A stretch of 64,000 nucleotides of DNA from Kribbella soli (GTDB lineage: Bacteria > Actinomycetota > Actinomycetes > Propionibacteriales > Kribbellaceae): positions 1,240,001 to 1,304,000 of the forward strand of contig NZ_SJJZ01000003.1 in assembly GCF_004331345.1 (NCBI RefSeq), written 5' to 3'. The translations under genes were made by a program, and so were the position numbers. Positions 36,872-46,165 of the stretch are shown here, one piece after another. The notes under the pieces were generated by a model. The model searched no databases. It worked only from the letters and a program-made list of their open reading frames with translations, and had not been told where the DNA came from. Each line of letters begins with the position of its first letter. Positions within the stretch are counted from its first letter, which is position 1.

Positions 36872-37732
36872 TCAGCCGATCGGTACGCCGAACGTCTTCA
36901 GCCAGTCCTGGACGACCTTGATGTCGATCCGCTGCAGCCCGTCGAGGTAGCGGCAGTTCTGCGTGTAGCCGTAGCTGGTCACAGTCACCTGGTAGCCACC
37001 GTGGAACGTCGGGCCGCCGGAGTCACCGAAGCAGGTGCCGCCGGTGCCGCGGTTGTCGTGCTCGTTGCCGTTCACCTGCAGAATCTGCGGGGTGAGCTTC
37101 TGGCCGGGCTCGTCGGCCCAGCGCCGCAGCAGCGGGTACGACATCGGGGTCGGCTTCTGCGGACCTGAGTCGGCCTTGCGGACCTCCGTGCCGTAGCCGA
37201 CGGAGCGGAAGATCGTGCTGTTCAGCTTGGGCTGCTGGTAGGCGTTGAGGTAGTTGGCGGGCGCGATCTTGGCCGGGGCGATGTTCGTGACCGGGCGGTC
37301 GAGCACGATCACGCCGACGTCGTTCCAGTTGGCCAAGTCGGTGAAGTCGGAGTACTTCGGGTGCGTGTACGCCGTACCGGACTTGTAGCCGGCCGCTTCG
37401 AGCTCAGCCTGCGTGTAGCCCTTCGCCGGGTCGGCAGCGACCGGGAACGGCGACGGCGGCTGCTCGGCGATCACCGAGTCGAACGTCACCAGGGTCTTCC
37501 CTAGGGTGCCCACTGTGCAGTGGGCCGCGGTCACGACCACGGTCGGCGAGACGAGCGTCCCCGTACACCGGAAGCGTCCGTCCGGTTGGTAGAACAGGAT
37601 CAGACCGACGTTCGGATGCGCGTTGCCGTCGGGTTGTCCACCGGTGATCGCGCTGGCGGACAGGGCGGGCGAGACAGCCAGTCCGAGAGCCAGTGCGCAG
37701 ATGCCGATGATGCGGCTGAGTCGATGCCTCAT
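36872..37732 (-). CDS. Secreted trypsin-like serine protease (S1)
   Basis: 286 residues. ATG at 37732 follows CTGGAGGGGCAT, a strong RBS, and gives a signal peptide (MRHRLSRIIGICALALGLAVSPALSASA). An upstream in-frame ATG is unlikely. Catalytic His in VVTAAHC, Asp in NWNDVGVIVL, Ser in GTCFGDSGGP. Two cysteine pairs are expected. The mature enzyme starts near ITGGQPDG, resembling the classic IxGG N-terminus, so it may need processing. Its natural substrate is unknown. Confidence 0.93.
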   Translation of the reverse strand: MRHRLSRIIGICALALGLAVSPALSASAITGGQPDGNAHPNVGLILFYQPDGRFRCTGTLVSPTVVVTAAHCTVGTLGKTLVTFDSVIAEQPPSPFPVAADPAKGYTQAELEAAGYKSGTAYTHPKYSDFTDLANWNDVGVIVLDRPVTNIAPAKIAPANYLNAYQQPKLNSTIFRSVGYGTEVRKADSGPQKPTPMSYPLLRRWADEPGQKLTPQILQVNGNEHDNRGTGGTCFGDSGGPTFHGGYQVTVTSYGYTQNCRYLDGLQRIDIKVVQDWLKTFGVPIG

Positions 37733-37833
37733 ATGCCCCTCCAGGGGTACGGCGGAATGCCTGAATGCATTGGAGCAATGACTCAACGCGCTGTCCAGAC
37801 GTCGTTTGACTACGCTCTGTCACCACGGTCGGT

Positions 37834-38754
37834 CTAGATGAATTCGGTGCCGCCGGCGCGGCGGTGGTTGCCGGGGGTCCGGCCGTACTTGCGTTTGAAG
37901 GCTGTGGAGAACGGACGTACGTCGGAGTAGCCGCAGGCTCTTGCTACCTCGGTGATGGACAGGGTGTGGTCCATGAGGAGCTGGGCGGCAAGCTCGAGGC
38001 GGAGACGGCGCAGCGTGGACATGATGGAGGCGCCGGTCTGTTGGGTGAACAGGCGTTCCGCGTGACGCTCGGACAGGTGTGCGGCGGCTGCTACGTCCCG
38101 GACGGTGATCGGGCGGGACAGGTTGTCGCGGAGATGACGCTGCATGGCGTCGACGACCAGCGGTCCTCTGTCACGCCGGACTGGTTCCACGGCTAGGTCG
38201 TCGTCCAGGGCGAAGGCTCGCGCGGTCTCCAGCACCAGAGTGGCACCGAGGGCGCCGAGCGCTGTGCTGTAGCCGGAGATCGGCGCAGCTGCCTCTGTCG
38301 CGAGTGCGGTGATGAGGGACGGTAACGAGCCGGCACGATCCGACATGACCGGTCCGTCGGCCCGAGTGAGCCCGGACCACCAACCGGGGAGATGCGGCGC
38401 GCCGGGAGCAGAGGCGGCTGGACGGAACGTGAAGCCCCAGAAAGCGATGCCCAGGGGCGCCGTCCGGCTCGACTCGATTTCGTGCACGTCGCCAGGGCGG
38501 GCCAGGAAGACGGAGCCCGGTACGACGTCGTACTCCGCCGTACCGCTGTTGAAGCGGCCCTCACCGGAGTACGCGAGGCAGACCTCGTGGAACGAGTGGC
38601 TGTGCCAGTAGTTGCGCCAGTACTCCGGCCGGTAGTGACCCCAGCTGAGGAAGTCCGCGCGGAAGCCGTCGACCTCGCAGGACTCCAGTAGTCCCGCGAG
38701 GTCGACGAACCGGTCCGCGCCGGCAACACCGGTCAGCGTCGAAGGGAGGGTCAA
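37834..38754 (-). CDS. AraC-family transcriptional regulator
   Basis: 306 residues from a TTG at 38754 that overlaps the phyH stop (TTGA); upstream frame is atypical. N-terminal cupin-like sensor (WHSHSFHEVCLAYSGEGRFNSG) and C-terminal double HTH (ITVRDVAAAAHLSERHAERLFTQQTGASIMSTLRRLRLELAAQLLMDHTLSITEVARACGYSDVRPFSTAFKRKYGRTPGNHRR). It shares the PhyH transcript and probably controls that gene set in answer to a small organic ligand. Confidence 0.92.
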   Translation of the reverse strand: MTLPSTLTGVAGADRFVDLAGLLESCEVDGFRADFLSWGHYRPEYWRNYWHSHSFHEVCLAYSGEGRFNSGTAEYDVVPGSVFLARPGDVHEIESSRTAPLGIAFWGFTFRPAASAPGAPHLPGWWSGLTRADGPVMSDRAGSLPSLITALATEAAAPISGYSTALGALGATLVLETARAFALDDDLAVEPVRRDRGPLVVDAMQRHLRDNLSRPITVRDVAAAAHLSERHAERLFTQQTGASIMSTLRRLRLELAAQLLMDHTLSITEVARACGYSDVRPFSTAFKRKYGRTPGNHRRAGGTEFI

Positions 38755-39518
38755 ACAGCGCTCCTGCCAGTGGGGTCGACTCCGCGCAGCATCATGCCCT
38801 GGCCGAGCGACCACTCGTGCGTCTTGACGGTCGGCGGGTCCGACGGGTCGCGGTACTGGATCAGCCAGGTGGTGCGCGCCTCGTCACTGGTGTTCACCCC
38901 GGACCCGTGCACGGTCAGGTACGTGAAGAACAGTACGTCGCCTGCCTCGGCCGGCTGCGGCGTCGCCGCGTCGAACGACGGCTCCAGCAGGTGGTACGAC
39001 CCCTCCGGGCTGTGCTCCCGCGGTCCCTCCTTGTGGCTGCCCGGAATCACCCGAACGCAGCCCTTCTCGACCGGCGCGTCGTCGAAGTGGAAGATCGCCG
39101 CCCCGACCCGGTGGTAGGTGTGCGGGAAGAACGGGTGGTCCTGGTGCAGCGGGAACGGCGAACCGTTCTCCGGCGGCTTCACGAACAGCTTGGTGTGGTG
39201 CAACTGCACGTCGTCCACACCCATCACCGCGGCGGCCACGTCGGTGAACCGCGGGTCCACCAGGAGCTTCGAGAACTCGGCGTCGTAGAACTGCGCGTCG
39301 TGCAGGTGCTGCAGCTTCGTCGGCGCCTCGCTCATGTCCCGGGCGGCGCCCCAGGTGGGGTCGTCGGTCCGGTTCAGCTGCGCCAGCAGGTCGTGGCTGC
39401 GCTGCCGGTAGTGCGCTGCTTCTTCCTTGCTGAGCAGGCCTTTCACCAGCACGAAGCCCTCGGCGGCGTACTGCTGCGCAAGCGTGGCCAGCTCCGGTTT
39501 CTCAGACGTGATCGTCAT
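38751..39518 (-). CDS. Phytanoyl-CoA dioxygenase (PhyH) family oxygenase
   Basis: 255 residues. Iron(II)/2-oxoglutarate pattern: HQDHPFFPH for the HxD pair and TVHGSG for the distal His; the arginine that grips 2-oxoglutarate is likely in DEARTTWLIQYRD. ATG at 39518 follows a GGAGGAATT RBS. Family members hydroxylate fatty acids, natural products or osmolytes. Clustering with AraC and an SSS importer points to catabolism of an imported compound. Confidence 0.88.
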   Translation of the reverse strand: MTITSEKPELATLAQQYAAEGFVLVKGLLSKEEAAHYRQRSHDLLAQLNRTDDPTWGAARDMSEAPTKLQHLHDAQFYDAEFSKLLVDPRFTDVAAAVMGVDDVQLHHTKLFVKPPENGSPFPLHQDHPFFPHTYHRVGAAIFHFDDAPVEKGCVRVIPGSHKEGPREHSPEGSYHLLEPSFDAATPQPAEAGDVLFFTYLTVHGSGVNTSDEARTTWLIQYRDPSDPPTVKTHEWSLGQGMMLRGVDPTGRSAV

Positions 39519-39614
39519 CTCGAATTCCTCCTGATCGGGTACTTCGAGATTACGAACGCCGGCGCCCGGACGGGAGGACCCGACCGGACGCCGATGTTCG
39601 TCAAACGGACATGG

Positions 39615-39863
39615 CTACTCGTCGGCCGGTTCCGAGTCGATCGGTACGGCGATCGGCCGCAGCCGGGCCCACAGCACGAACACGGCGGTGAACACCAGCA
39701 TCCCGATGCCGCCCCAGAGGTTGATGTTGATCCCGGCTGCCTTGTCGATCTCGGGCTGCTTCTCGACGATGCCGAGGACGGTCAGCACGAGGCCGTAGAT
39801 CCCGACCAGGGTCGCGATCACGATCCGGATGTCGAACGCCCCGGCCTTCTTCTTGTCTGCCAT
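39615..39863 (-). CDS. Small two-helix membrane protein of the SSS operon
   Basis: 82 residues. Two hydrophobic helices (IVIATLVGIYGLVLTVLGIV and INLWGGIGMLVFTAVFVLWAR), basic N-terminus, acidic C-terminus. ATG at 39863 preferred because AGGAG lies 7 bases upstream. It lies 23 bases after the end of the symporter gene, as small accessory proteins often do for SSS or TRAP-type transporters. I do not recognise a named family. Confidence 0.75.
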   Translation of the reverse strand: MADKKKAGAFDIRIVIATLVGIYGLVLTVLGIVEKQPEIDKAAGININLWGGIGMLVFTAVFVLWARLRPIAVPIDSEPADE

Positions 39864-39886
39864 CACAGTGCTCCTTTCGCCGACCC

Positions 39887-41566
39887 TCAGCCGAAGACGA
39901 TGTTCAGGACGATGGTCATCGCCAGCGAGATGCCGGCCAGCAGGACCGGCCTGCGGTACCAGCCGTGGTCACCCCGGAGCCTCACCTCGGTGCGCTGCTC
40001 CTTCGGTGTCAGCGAGTACACCAGGCCGACCAGCTCGGACTCCTCCTTGGGCCGGGTCACCGTGCTCACCAGGACGCTGATCAGGATGTCGACCACGAAG
40101 GCCGCGCCGGCGCCGACGAAGCTGGCGCCCTGACCGGGCAGGTTGATGACACCGGTCTCGGACAGGACGAAGACCAGGATCGCGGTCGCCGTACCGCTGA
40201 CCAGGCCGATCCAGCCGGCCGCCGCGGTCATCCGCTTCCAGAACATACCGAGGATGAACGTGGCGAACAGCGGCGCGTTGAAGAACGAGAACAGCTGCTG
40301 CAGGTAGTCCATCAGGTTGCTGTAGCCGGAGGCGATCGCGGCCGTGCCGATCGCGATCAGCGTGCCCGCCACGGTCGCCCACCGGCCGGTCCGCAGGTAG
40401 AAGTCGTCCGGCCGGTCCTTGATGACGTAGCGCTCGATGATGTCGTACGACATCACGGTGTTGAACGAGCTCAGGTTGGCCGCCATACCGGCCATGAACG
40501 ACGCCAGCAGACCGGTGATCGCGAGGCCGAGCATGCCGTTCGGCAGCAGGTCCCGCATCAGCAGCAGGATCGCGTCGTTGTAGTCGACCTCGCCGCTGCC
40601 GGTGGCCTTGAACTGCGCCAGTTCCGGCACGATGACCGCGGCGATGATGCCGGGGATGATCACGATGAACGGCACGAACATCTTCGGGAACGACCCGATG
40701 ATCGGCGTCCGCCGGGCCGCCGACATGTTCTTCGACGCCATCGCCCGCTGCACCTCGACGAAGTTCGTCGTCCAGTAGCCGAACGAGAGCACGAAGCCGA
40801 GGCCGAACACGATGCCGATCACCGACAGGAAGTCGTTGCTGAACCCGCTGAGCGCGTTGCCCGGCCAGGCCGACATCTGCTCGCTACCGCCCGGCGACGC
40901 GGTCACCTTGTCGACCAGGCCCTGCCAGCCGCCGACCTTGTGCAGACCGATCAGGGTCAGCGGCAGCAGCGCGGCGACGATCACGAAGAACTGCAGCACC
41001 TCGTTGTAGATCGCCGCGGACAGGCCGCCGAGCGTGATGTAGCTGAGCACGATCACGGCGGCGACGATCACCGACACCCAGATCGGCCAGCCGAGCAGCA
41101 CGTTCACGATGGTCGCCAGCAGGAACAGGTTCACGCCCGCGATCAGCACCTGCGCCAGGGCGAAGCTGATCGCGTTCACCAGGTGCGCGGGCTTCCCGAA
41201 CCGGCGCAGCATGAACTCCGGCACGCTGCGGACCTTCGAACCGTAGTAGAACGGCATCATCACGACGCCGAGGAACAGCATCGCCGGGATCGCGCCGATC
41301 CAGAAGTAGTGCACGGTCGGCATGCCGTACTGCGCGCCGTTCGCCGACATGCCCATGATCTCGATCGCACCCAGGTTGGCCGAGATGAACGCCAGGCCGG
41401 TGACCCAGGCCGGCAGCGACCGGCCGGACAGGAAGAAGTCCAGGCTGTTCGACACCGCGCGTCTGGCCAGGTACCCGATGCCGAGCACGAACACGAAGTA
41501 CAGGGCGATGATGATGTAGTCGATCGCCGTGGCATCCAGTCTGAGGATGGATTGTTGGGCAAGCAT
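39887..41566 (-). CDS. Sodium:solute symporter (SSS family)
   Basis: 559 residues, about 13-14 hydrophobic segments. ATG at 41566 after a GGAGG RBS gives a typical N-terminus (LDATAIDYIIIALYFVFVLGIGYLARR). The SSS signature area around GLSAAIYNEVLQFFVIV and the unwound first core helix are present. Sodium-coupled import of sugars or small organic acids is usual. The dead SSS gene at 4116 is a separate, different member. Length is at the upper normal range. Confidence 0.93.
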   Translation of the reverse strand: MLAQQSILRLDATAIDYIIIALYFVFVLGIGYLARRAVSNSLDFFLSGRSLPAWVTGLAFISANLGAIEIMGMSANGAQYGMPTVHYFWIGAIPAMLFLGVVMMPFYYGSKVRSVPEFMLRRFGKPAHLVNAISFALAQVLIAGVNLFLLATIVNVLLGWPIWVSVIVAAVIVLSYITLGGLSAAIYNEVLQFFVIVAALLPLTLIGLHKVGGWQGLVDKVTASPGGSEQMSAWPGNALSGFSNDFLSVIGIVFGLGFVLSFGYWTTNFVEVQRAMASKNMSAARRTPIIGSFPKMFVPFIVIIPGIIAAVIVPELAQFKATGSGEVDYNDAILLLMRDLLPNGMLGLAITGLLASFMAGMAANLSSFNTVMSYDIIERYVIKDRPDDFYLRTGRWATVAGTLIAIGTAAIASGYSNLMDYLQQLFSFFNAPLFATFILGMFWKRMTAAAGWIGLVSGTATAILVFVLSETGVINLPGQGASFVGAGAAFVVDILISVLVSTVTRPKEESELVGLVYSLTPKEQRTEVRLRGDHGWYRRPVLLAGISLAMTIVLNIVFG

Positions 41567-41731
41567 CGGGCCTCCGGACCGCCGGGTGTGACAGATCGTG
41601 TTGTTACCGCTCAGGAACGTTACTCCTACTTTCAATCAAACAGGCGGCGACCCGGCGGTCGACCGGTCTCCACCCGGATCTCCACCCGTGGTCGGTCCCC
41701 TGGAAAGACCGGCAGACCTACCGTCCGTGGC

Positions 41732-42217
41732 ATGAGCTTCGGAACGTTGCCCAACGCACTCGTCGTGATCGCCGTCGTGGTGGCCGTGCTCGCCCGGCGG
41801 CTGTCCTGGTCCGAGCTGGAGAACTCCGACACCGACGTGTGGCGCGGCCCTGTCGTGCTGATGGGGGTCGGGGTCTACCAGCTGTACGACCGGCACACCG
41901 GCCTCGGCGTCGTCGACGTCGTACTGCTCGTCGCCGGCGCCGCGGTCGCACTCGTCGCCGGTGTCGGCTCGGGCCGGGTCGCACAGGTCGAGCGGCGCGC
42001 CGGGAAGGTGTTCTTCCGCCTCGGGATGCCCGGGCTCGGCATCATGGTGGCCTACCTGGTCGTCCGGCTCGGGCTCGCGGGACTCGGCCACCTGCTCGGC
42101 GCCACGGTCGCCGGCGGCGGCGCGCTGATGGTCTCGATGGGTGCGAACCTGTTGACCCAGTCGCTAATCATCCAGAGCAAGGCGAGCCACATGGCCGAGG
42201 AGTACACCACCCAGTGA
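41732..42217 (+). CDS. Hypothetical membrane protein of two-component operon
   Basis: 161 residues with about four hydrophobic helices (LPNALVVIAVVVAVLARRL; GVVDVVLLVAGAAVALVAGV; LGIMVAYLVVRLGLAGLGHLLGA; ALMVSMGANLLTQSLII). Its end overlaps the histidine kinase start (GTGA), so the three genes form one unit. It could be a membrane accessory or target of the sensor. No family recognised. Confidence 0.75.
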   Translation: MSFGTLPNALVVIAVVVAVLARRLSWSELENSDTDVWRGPVVLMGVGVYQLYDRHTGLGVVDVVLLVAGAAVALVAGVGSGRVAQVERRAGKVFFRLGMPGLGIMVAYLVVRLGLAGLGHLLGATVAGGGALMVSMGANLLTQSLIIQSKASHMAEEYTTQ

Positions 42218-43335
42218 AGCTGAAGGCGCTGCTGCCGCCGCGTCCGCACGGAGAGAGCGGCTGGGTCGGCCGGCTGCTCACCACAGGTGTCGCGGTCGCC
42301 GTTCTGGCCACCGCACGCCCCGCGGCCGCGTGGGTCTGGGTCGTGCTCGGTGTGACCTTCGCCCTCTTCGTGGTCGGCTCGGTGCTGATGACGGCTCGCT
42401 CGTACGTGTCGCTAGCACTGCTAGCCACCGTCGCGGTCAGCAACGCGCTGATCGCGGGCTATCCGCAGTCGAACGCCCTGGTCCTGGTGCTGGTCGCGAT
42501 CACCGACATCGCCGTGATCGACTTCGGGCGACGCGGCAACCAGCCGATCGTTGCTGTCGGCATCGGTGTCGCGGCGGCCTACGCGGGGTCGGCGTGGTGG
42601 TTCGGGCAGCCGGACACCTGGTACTTCTCCCAGCTGCTCTGGACCGCCGTCCTGACCGCCTTCGGGTTGAACCGGCGACAGTACGAGGTGCAAGCGCGGC
42701 AGACCGAGCAACTGCTTGAGCAGACCCGGTTGGCCCAGAGCGAGCACGCCCGCGCAGCCACGCTGGAGGAGCGCGGGCGGATCGCTCGGGACCTGCACGA
42801 CGTACTGGCGCATTCGCTGGGCGCATTGAGCGTTCAGCTCGAGGTGGCCGAGGCGCTGCTGGATGAGCGTGGTGACACGGCCGGTGCGTTGGAGCGGGTA
42901 CGTCGCTCGCGCCGGCTCGCCGTACAGGGGCTGACTGAGGCGCGGAACGCTGTAGCTGCGCTGCGGGCAGATGAGGTGCCTGAGCTCCCTGCAGCGCTTG
43001 CTGAGCTCGCAGAGCACCACGAGAAGGACCATGGAGCCCGTGCGCGGCTGTCCGTCACAGGTGCGCAGAAGAGGCTCGACTCCGGTGTCACGGTCGCCCT
43101 GCTCGGTGCAGCTCGCGAGGCACTGACCAATGCGGCCAAACATGCACCTGGTCAGGCAGTGGAGGTGCAACTCGCTTATCAGGACGGCGTACGGCTGTCC
43201 GTGCGGAACAAGGGTGTGACGAGTGGTGAGGGCTTTGGGCTGGCAGGGATGCGGGAGCGGTTGGCTCTGGTGGGTGGGACGTTGACAGCCGGTGCGGACG
43301 GCGACGACTGGTTGGTGGTGGCAGAGGTTGACTGA
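42214..43335 (+). CDS. Sensor histidine kinase (NarL/LuxR-type, HisKA_3)
   Basis: 373 residues from GTG at 42214. Five or six membrane helices (residues about 15-150), then the dimerisation motif ERGRIARDLHDVLAHSLGALSVQLEVAE with the phospho-accepting His, and the ATPase domain with REALTNAAKHAPGQAVEVQL and FGLAGMRERLALVGGTL. The DesK/LiaS-like group senses membrane or cell-wall state. It overlaps the response regulator gene by 8 bases. Confidence 0.93.
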   Translation: MKLKALLPPRPHGESGWVGRLLTTGVAVAVLATARPAAAWVWVVLGVTFALFVVGSVLMTARSYVSLALLATVAVSNALIAGYPQSNALVLVLVAITDIAVIDFGRRGNQPIVAVGIGVAAAYAGSAWWFGQPDTWYFSQLLWTAVLTAFGLNRRQYEVQARQTEQLLEQTRLAQSEHARAATLEERGRIARDLHDVLAHSLGALSVQLEVAEALLDERGDTAGALERVRRSRRLAVQGLTEARNAVAALRADEVPELPAALAELAEHHEKDHGARARLSVTGAQKRLDSGVTVALLGAAREALTNAAKHAPGQAVEVQLAYQDGVRLSVRNKGVTSGEGFGLAGMRERLALVGGTLTAGADGDDWLVVAEVD

Positions 43336-43972
43336 CCCAATCCGAGTGGTCGTCGCGGACGATCAGCAGGTCGTACGGGAAGGACTGGTCGCTCTGCTCG
43401 GGCTGATCGACGGCGTCGAGGTGACCGGCGCGGCCGCGAACGGCGTCGAAGCCGTCGACCTGGTTGCCCGGGGCAACGTGGACGTGGTGCTGATGGACCT
43501 GCGGATGCCGGTCCTGGACGGGACGCAGGCGACCGCGCGGATCACGGCCGACTTCCCGGACGTCGCCGTACTCGTGCTGACCACGTACGCCGACGACGCC
43601 TCGATCGCGAACGCGCTCCGCGCCGGAGCCCGCGGCTACCTCACCAAGGACGCGGGCCGCGCCGAGATCGGCGCCGCGCTGCGGTCGACCGCGGCCGGGC
43701 AGTCCACGTTCGATCCCGAGGTCTCGAAGCGTTTGATCGCGGGGCTCACGCCAACAGCCTCCCCGGACAGCGACGGGCTGACGGCCCGGGAGACCGAGGT
43801 ACTGCGGTTGATCGCGCAGGGCCTGAGCAACCCGGAGATCGCCGGGCAGCTGTTCATCAGCGAGGCGACCGTGAAGACGCACATCAACAACACGTTCGCG
43901 AAGATCGGCGCCCGGCACCGCGCGGAGGCGGTGCGATACGCCTATCGCAAGGGGATCGCGTCAGATCCGTAG
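43328..43972 (+). CDS. LuxR/NarL-family response regulator
   Basis: 214 residues with TTG at 43328, overlapping the kinase end; no nearer ATG or GTG fits. Receiver domain: VVVADDQQVVREGL and phospho-Asp in VLMDLRMP. HTH at the end: LTARETEVLRLIAQGLSNPEIAGQLFISEATVKTHINNTFAKIG. It would be phosphorylated by the cognate kinase. Its last 12 bases overlap the convergent endonuclease-like gene. Confidence 0.92.
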   Translation: MTDPIRVVVADDQQVVREGLVALLGLIDGVEVTGAAANGVEAVDLVARGNVDVVLMDLRMPVLDGTQATARITADFPDVAVLVLTTYADDASIANALRAGARGYLTKDAGRAEIGAALRSTAAGQSTFDPEVSKRLIAGLTPTASPDSDGLTARETEVLRLIAQGLSNPEIAGQLFISEATVKTHINNTFAKIGARHRAEAVRYAYRKGIASDP

Positions 43973-44962
43973 CTCGGCGACGACCGGCCGGTGGTCGCTG
44001 CCGGTCGAGCTCATCACCCAGGCCTTGGTCGGGGTGACGCCGCGCACCAGGATGTGGTCGATCCGCGCCATCGGGAACTTCGCCGGCCAGGTGAACCCGA
44101 AGCCGGTGCCGGCCGCGCCCTGCGCCGAGCGGAGGCCGGCCGTCAGCGGGGCGAGACTGCGATCGTTCGCCGTACCGTTGAAGTCGCCCATCACGATCAC
44201 GCCCGCGAGGTGCTCGTCGGCGATCTGCCGGCCGAGGGCCTTGATCGTGTCGTTGCGCTGGTCCGACGTGAAGCCGCTGGTGCCGACGCGGACCGAGGCG
44301 AGGTGTGCGACGTACACGGCGACCTTGCCCTCCGGCGTGCTGACCTCCGCGCGGAGCGCACGGGTCCATTTGAAGCCGACGTCGACGGACTTGGTCTCGA
44401 CGACCGGGTACTTCGACCAGAGGGCGACCGTGTCGCGGGACACCTGGTACGGGTACAGCTTGGCGAAAGCAGCCTTGTAGACCTTCAGGTCCGACGCGGT
44501 GAGCTCCTCGAGCGCCATCACGTCGGCGTCGGCCGCGATCAGGTCCTGCGCGGTCTTCTCCGGGTCCGGGTTGGCGGCGTCGACGTTGTGCGTCAGCACG
44601 CGCAGGTCGTACGCTCCCCCGCCACCCTTGCCCGGGACGAGCAGGTCGCCGAACATCAGGCCCCACACGAGCGCGGGGACCAGCAGCGCGACACCGGCCG
44701 TTGCGGACCGCCGTACGAGAGCCGCGACAGCGAGGACCGGTACGGCGAGGCCGACCCAGGGCAGGAAGGTGTCGAGCAGACTGCCGAGGTTGCCGACCGA
44801 GTTCGGAACGTAACGGTGGAACAGCAGCGGCAGCACCGACAGGATCGCAAGCACCGCGATCACCCGGCCGCGCCTCCACATGCCACCCATCTTCCTCCGC
44901 CGCGCGCTGGTGCTCGGCGGCGGCGGTTTGCGTGCGGCGACAGCTGATTGGCGGTCCGGCAT
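43961..44962 (-). CDS. Membrane-anchored endonuclease/exonuclease/phosphatase family protein
   Basis: 333 residues from ATG at 44962; a longer frame has no support. Three N-terminal helices, then an EEP domain: LRVLTHNVDAANPDP, DVMALEELTASD, HLASVRVG, VIVMGDFNGTANDRSLAPL and GSDHRPVVAELRI. The domain faces outside the membrane, which fits phosphodiesterases of lipids or extracellular DNA. Substrate is unknown. Confidence 0.9.
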   Translation of the reverse strand: MPDRQSAVAARKPPPPSTSARRRKMGGMWRRGRVIAVLAILSVLPLLFHRYVPNSVGNLGSLLDTFLPWVGLAVPVLAVAALVRRSATAGVALLVPALVWGLMFGDLLVPGKGGGGAYDLRVLTHNVDAANPDPEKTAQDLIAADADVMALEELTASDLKVYKAAFAKLYPYQVSRDTVALWSKYPVVETKSVDVGFKWTRALRAEVSTPEGKVAVYVAHLASVRVGTSGFTSDQRNDTIKALGRQIADEHLAGVIVMGDFNGTANDRSLAPLTAGLRSAQGAAGTGFGFTWPAKFPMARIDHILVRGVTPTKAWVMSSTGSDHRPVVAELRI

Positions 44963-45115
44963 GCAGCGATTGTTGCGGACGGCCGGGCCGGACCAAAGTC
45001 CGTGCACCGTCAGGTACGGCGATTTCATCCGTACGGACGATCGTCCGGCACCGTAATGATGAGGAATCCATGAGAGCTCTGGTGCCTTCGGGTGACCGCA
45101 TCGCACAATGCCCGT

Positions 45116-45718
45116 ATGCCGTCAGCGCAGATCACCGAGCCGTTCGTCGTCAAGCGCCACGGGCTCGGTACGACGAAGACCGCGCTCGCGCTCGGCACCG
45201 TGGTGTTCGGCCTGATGGTGGCGCTGACGCTCGCGATCGTCGTGGTGCAGGCGATCCGGGGCGCCTCGATCCGGGAGCCGCTCGAGGCGGTGTGGCTGAG
45301 CTGGGGCGGTACGCCGCTGATCTTCGCGGTCGGGCTGCCGATCCTGCTCGTGGTCGGTGCGATCACCGCGCTGGAGGAGCGCCGCGAGGAGGACGCCGAC
45401 GACGTACTGCTGACCGTGGACGAGGCCGGCATCTACCTCGGCGGTGAGCAGCCGCGCACGATCCCGTGGGGCGAGATCCGCGGCGTCTGCCGGCTCGAAC
45501 GCCAGGACAGCGAAGAGACGTGGGAGCCGCGGCTGGTGGTCATGCTCGTCGACGAGGACGCACTCCCCCGCAGCACGAAGGCCTGGGGCCCGTCCTGCCC
45601 CTGGCCCGGCACCCACGAGATCCTCGCCCGGTCCCTCCCGTACGACGACCTGGTCACCGCCATCGCCCAACGAGCCCCACACATCCACGTCACCAACCGC
45701 GGCCGCGTCCAGGACTGA
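45116..45718 (+). CDS. Hypothetical membrane protein with PH-like cytoplasmic domain
   Basis: 200 residues from ATG at 45116. Two helices (LGTVVFGLMVALTLAIVVVQAI and PLIFAVGLPILLVVGAITAL) are followed by a soluble part with VLLTVDEAGIYLGGEQPRTIPWGEIRGVCRLE, which resembles PH-domain-like YdbT/YcxB strands. No family is sure. It stands between two convergent and parallel single genes. Confidence 0.65.
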   Translation: MPSAQITEPFVVKRHGLGTTKTALALGTVVFGLMVALTLAIVVVQAIRGASIREPLEAVWLSWGGTPLIFAVGLPILLVVGAITALEERREEDADDVLLTVDEAGIYLGGEQPRTIPWGEIRGVCRLERQDSEETWEPRLVVMLVDEDALPRSTKAWGPSCPWPGTHEILARSLPYDDLVTAIAQRAPHIHVTNRGRVQD

Positions 45719-45738
45719 TCACCGGTTACCGTCGGGAC

Positions 45739-46161
45739 ATGACGGCTCCTGACATCGGCAGTGCGGAAGAGCAGGCGCGGTACCAGCGTGGGCTGGAGGT
45801 TCTGAGCGGTATCGACGGCGGCGGCGCGCCTGCCGTGATGGACAGTCTCGGGGACATCGCCCCGGCGCTCGCGCATCACATCGTGGCGTTCGGCTTCGGT
45901 GACCTCTACTCCCGGCCGGCGCTGGCTCCCCGGCAACGCCAGCTCGTCACCCTCGGGATCCTGGCCACGCTCGGCGGCTGCGAACCCGAACTGGAGGTGC
46001 ACATCAAGACCTCCCTCAACGTCGGCCTCACCCCGGCCGAGATCGTGGAGGCGTTCATCCACACCGCCGGGTACGCCGGCTTCCCGCGCGCGATCAACGC
46101 GATCACGGTCGCCAAGAAGGTCTTCGCCGAACGCAACCTGCTACCGGTCACGGAAGGATGA
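45739..46161 (+). CDS. Carboxymuconolactone decarboxylase family protein (AhpD-like)
   Basis: 140 residues. CMD fold: DSLGDIAPALAHHIVAFGFGDLYSRPALAPRQRQLVTLGILATLGGCEPELEVHIKTSLNVGLTPAEIVEAFIHTAGYAGFPRAINAI. The C-terminal His in FIHTAGY is the usual active-site His; the family CxxC is not seen here, so peroxidase activity is doubtful. Followed after 4 bases by the reductase gene. Confidence 0.88.
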   Translation: MTAPDIGSAEEQARYQRGLEVLSGIDGGGAPAVMDSLGDIAPALAHHIVAFGFGDLYSRPALAPRQRQLVTLGILATLGGCEPELEVHIKTSLNVGLTPAEIVEAFIHTAGYAGFPRAINAITVAKKVFAERNLLPVTEG

Positions 46162-46165
46162 GCTC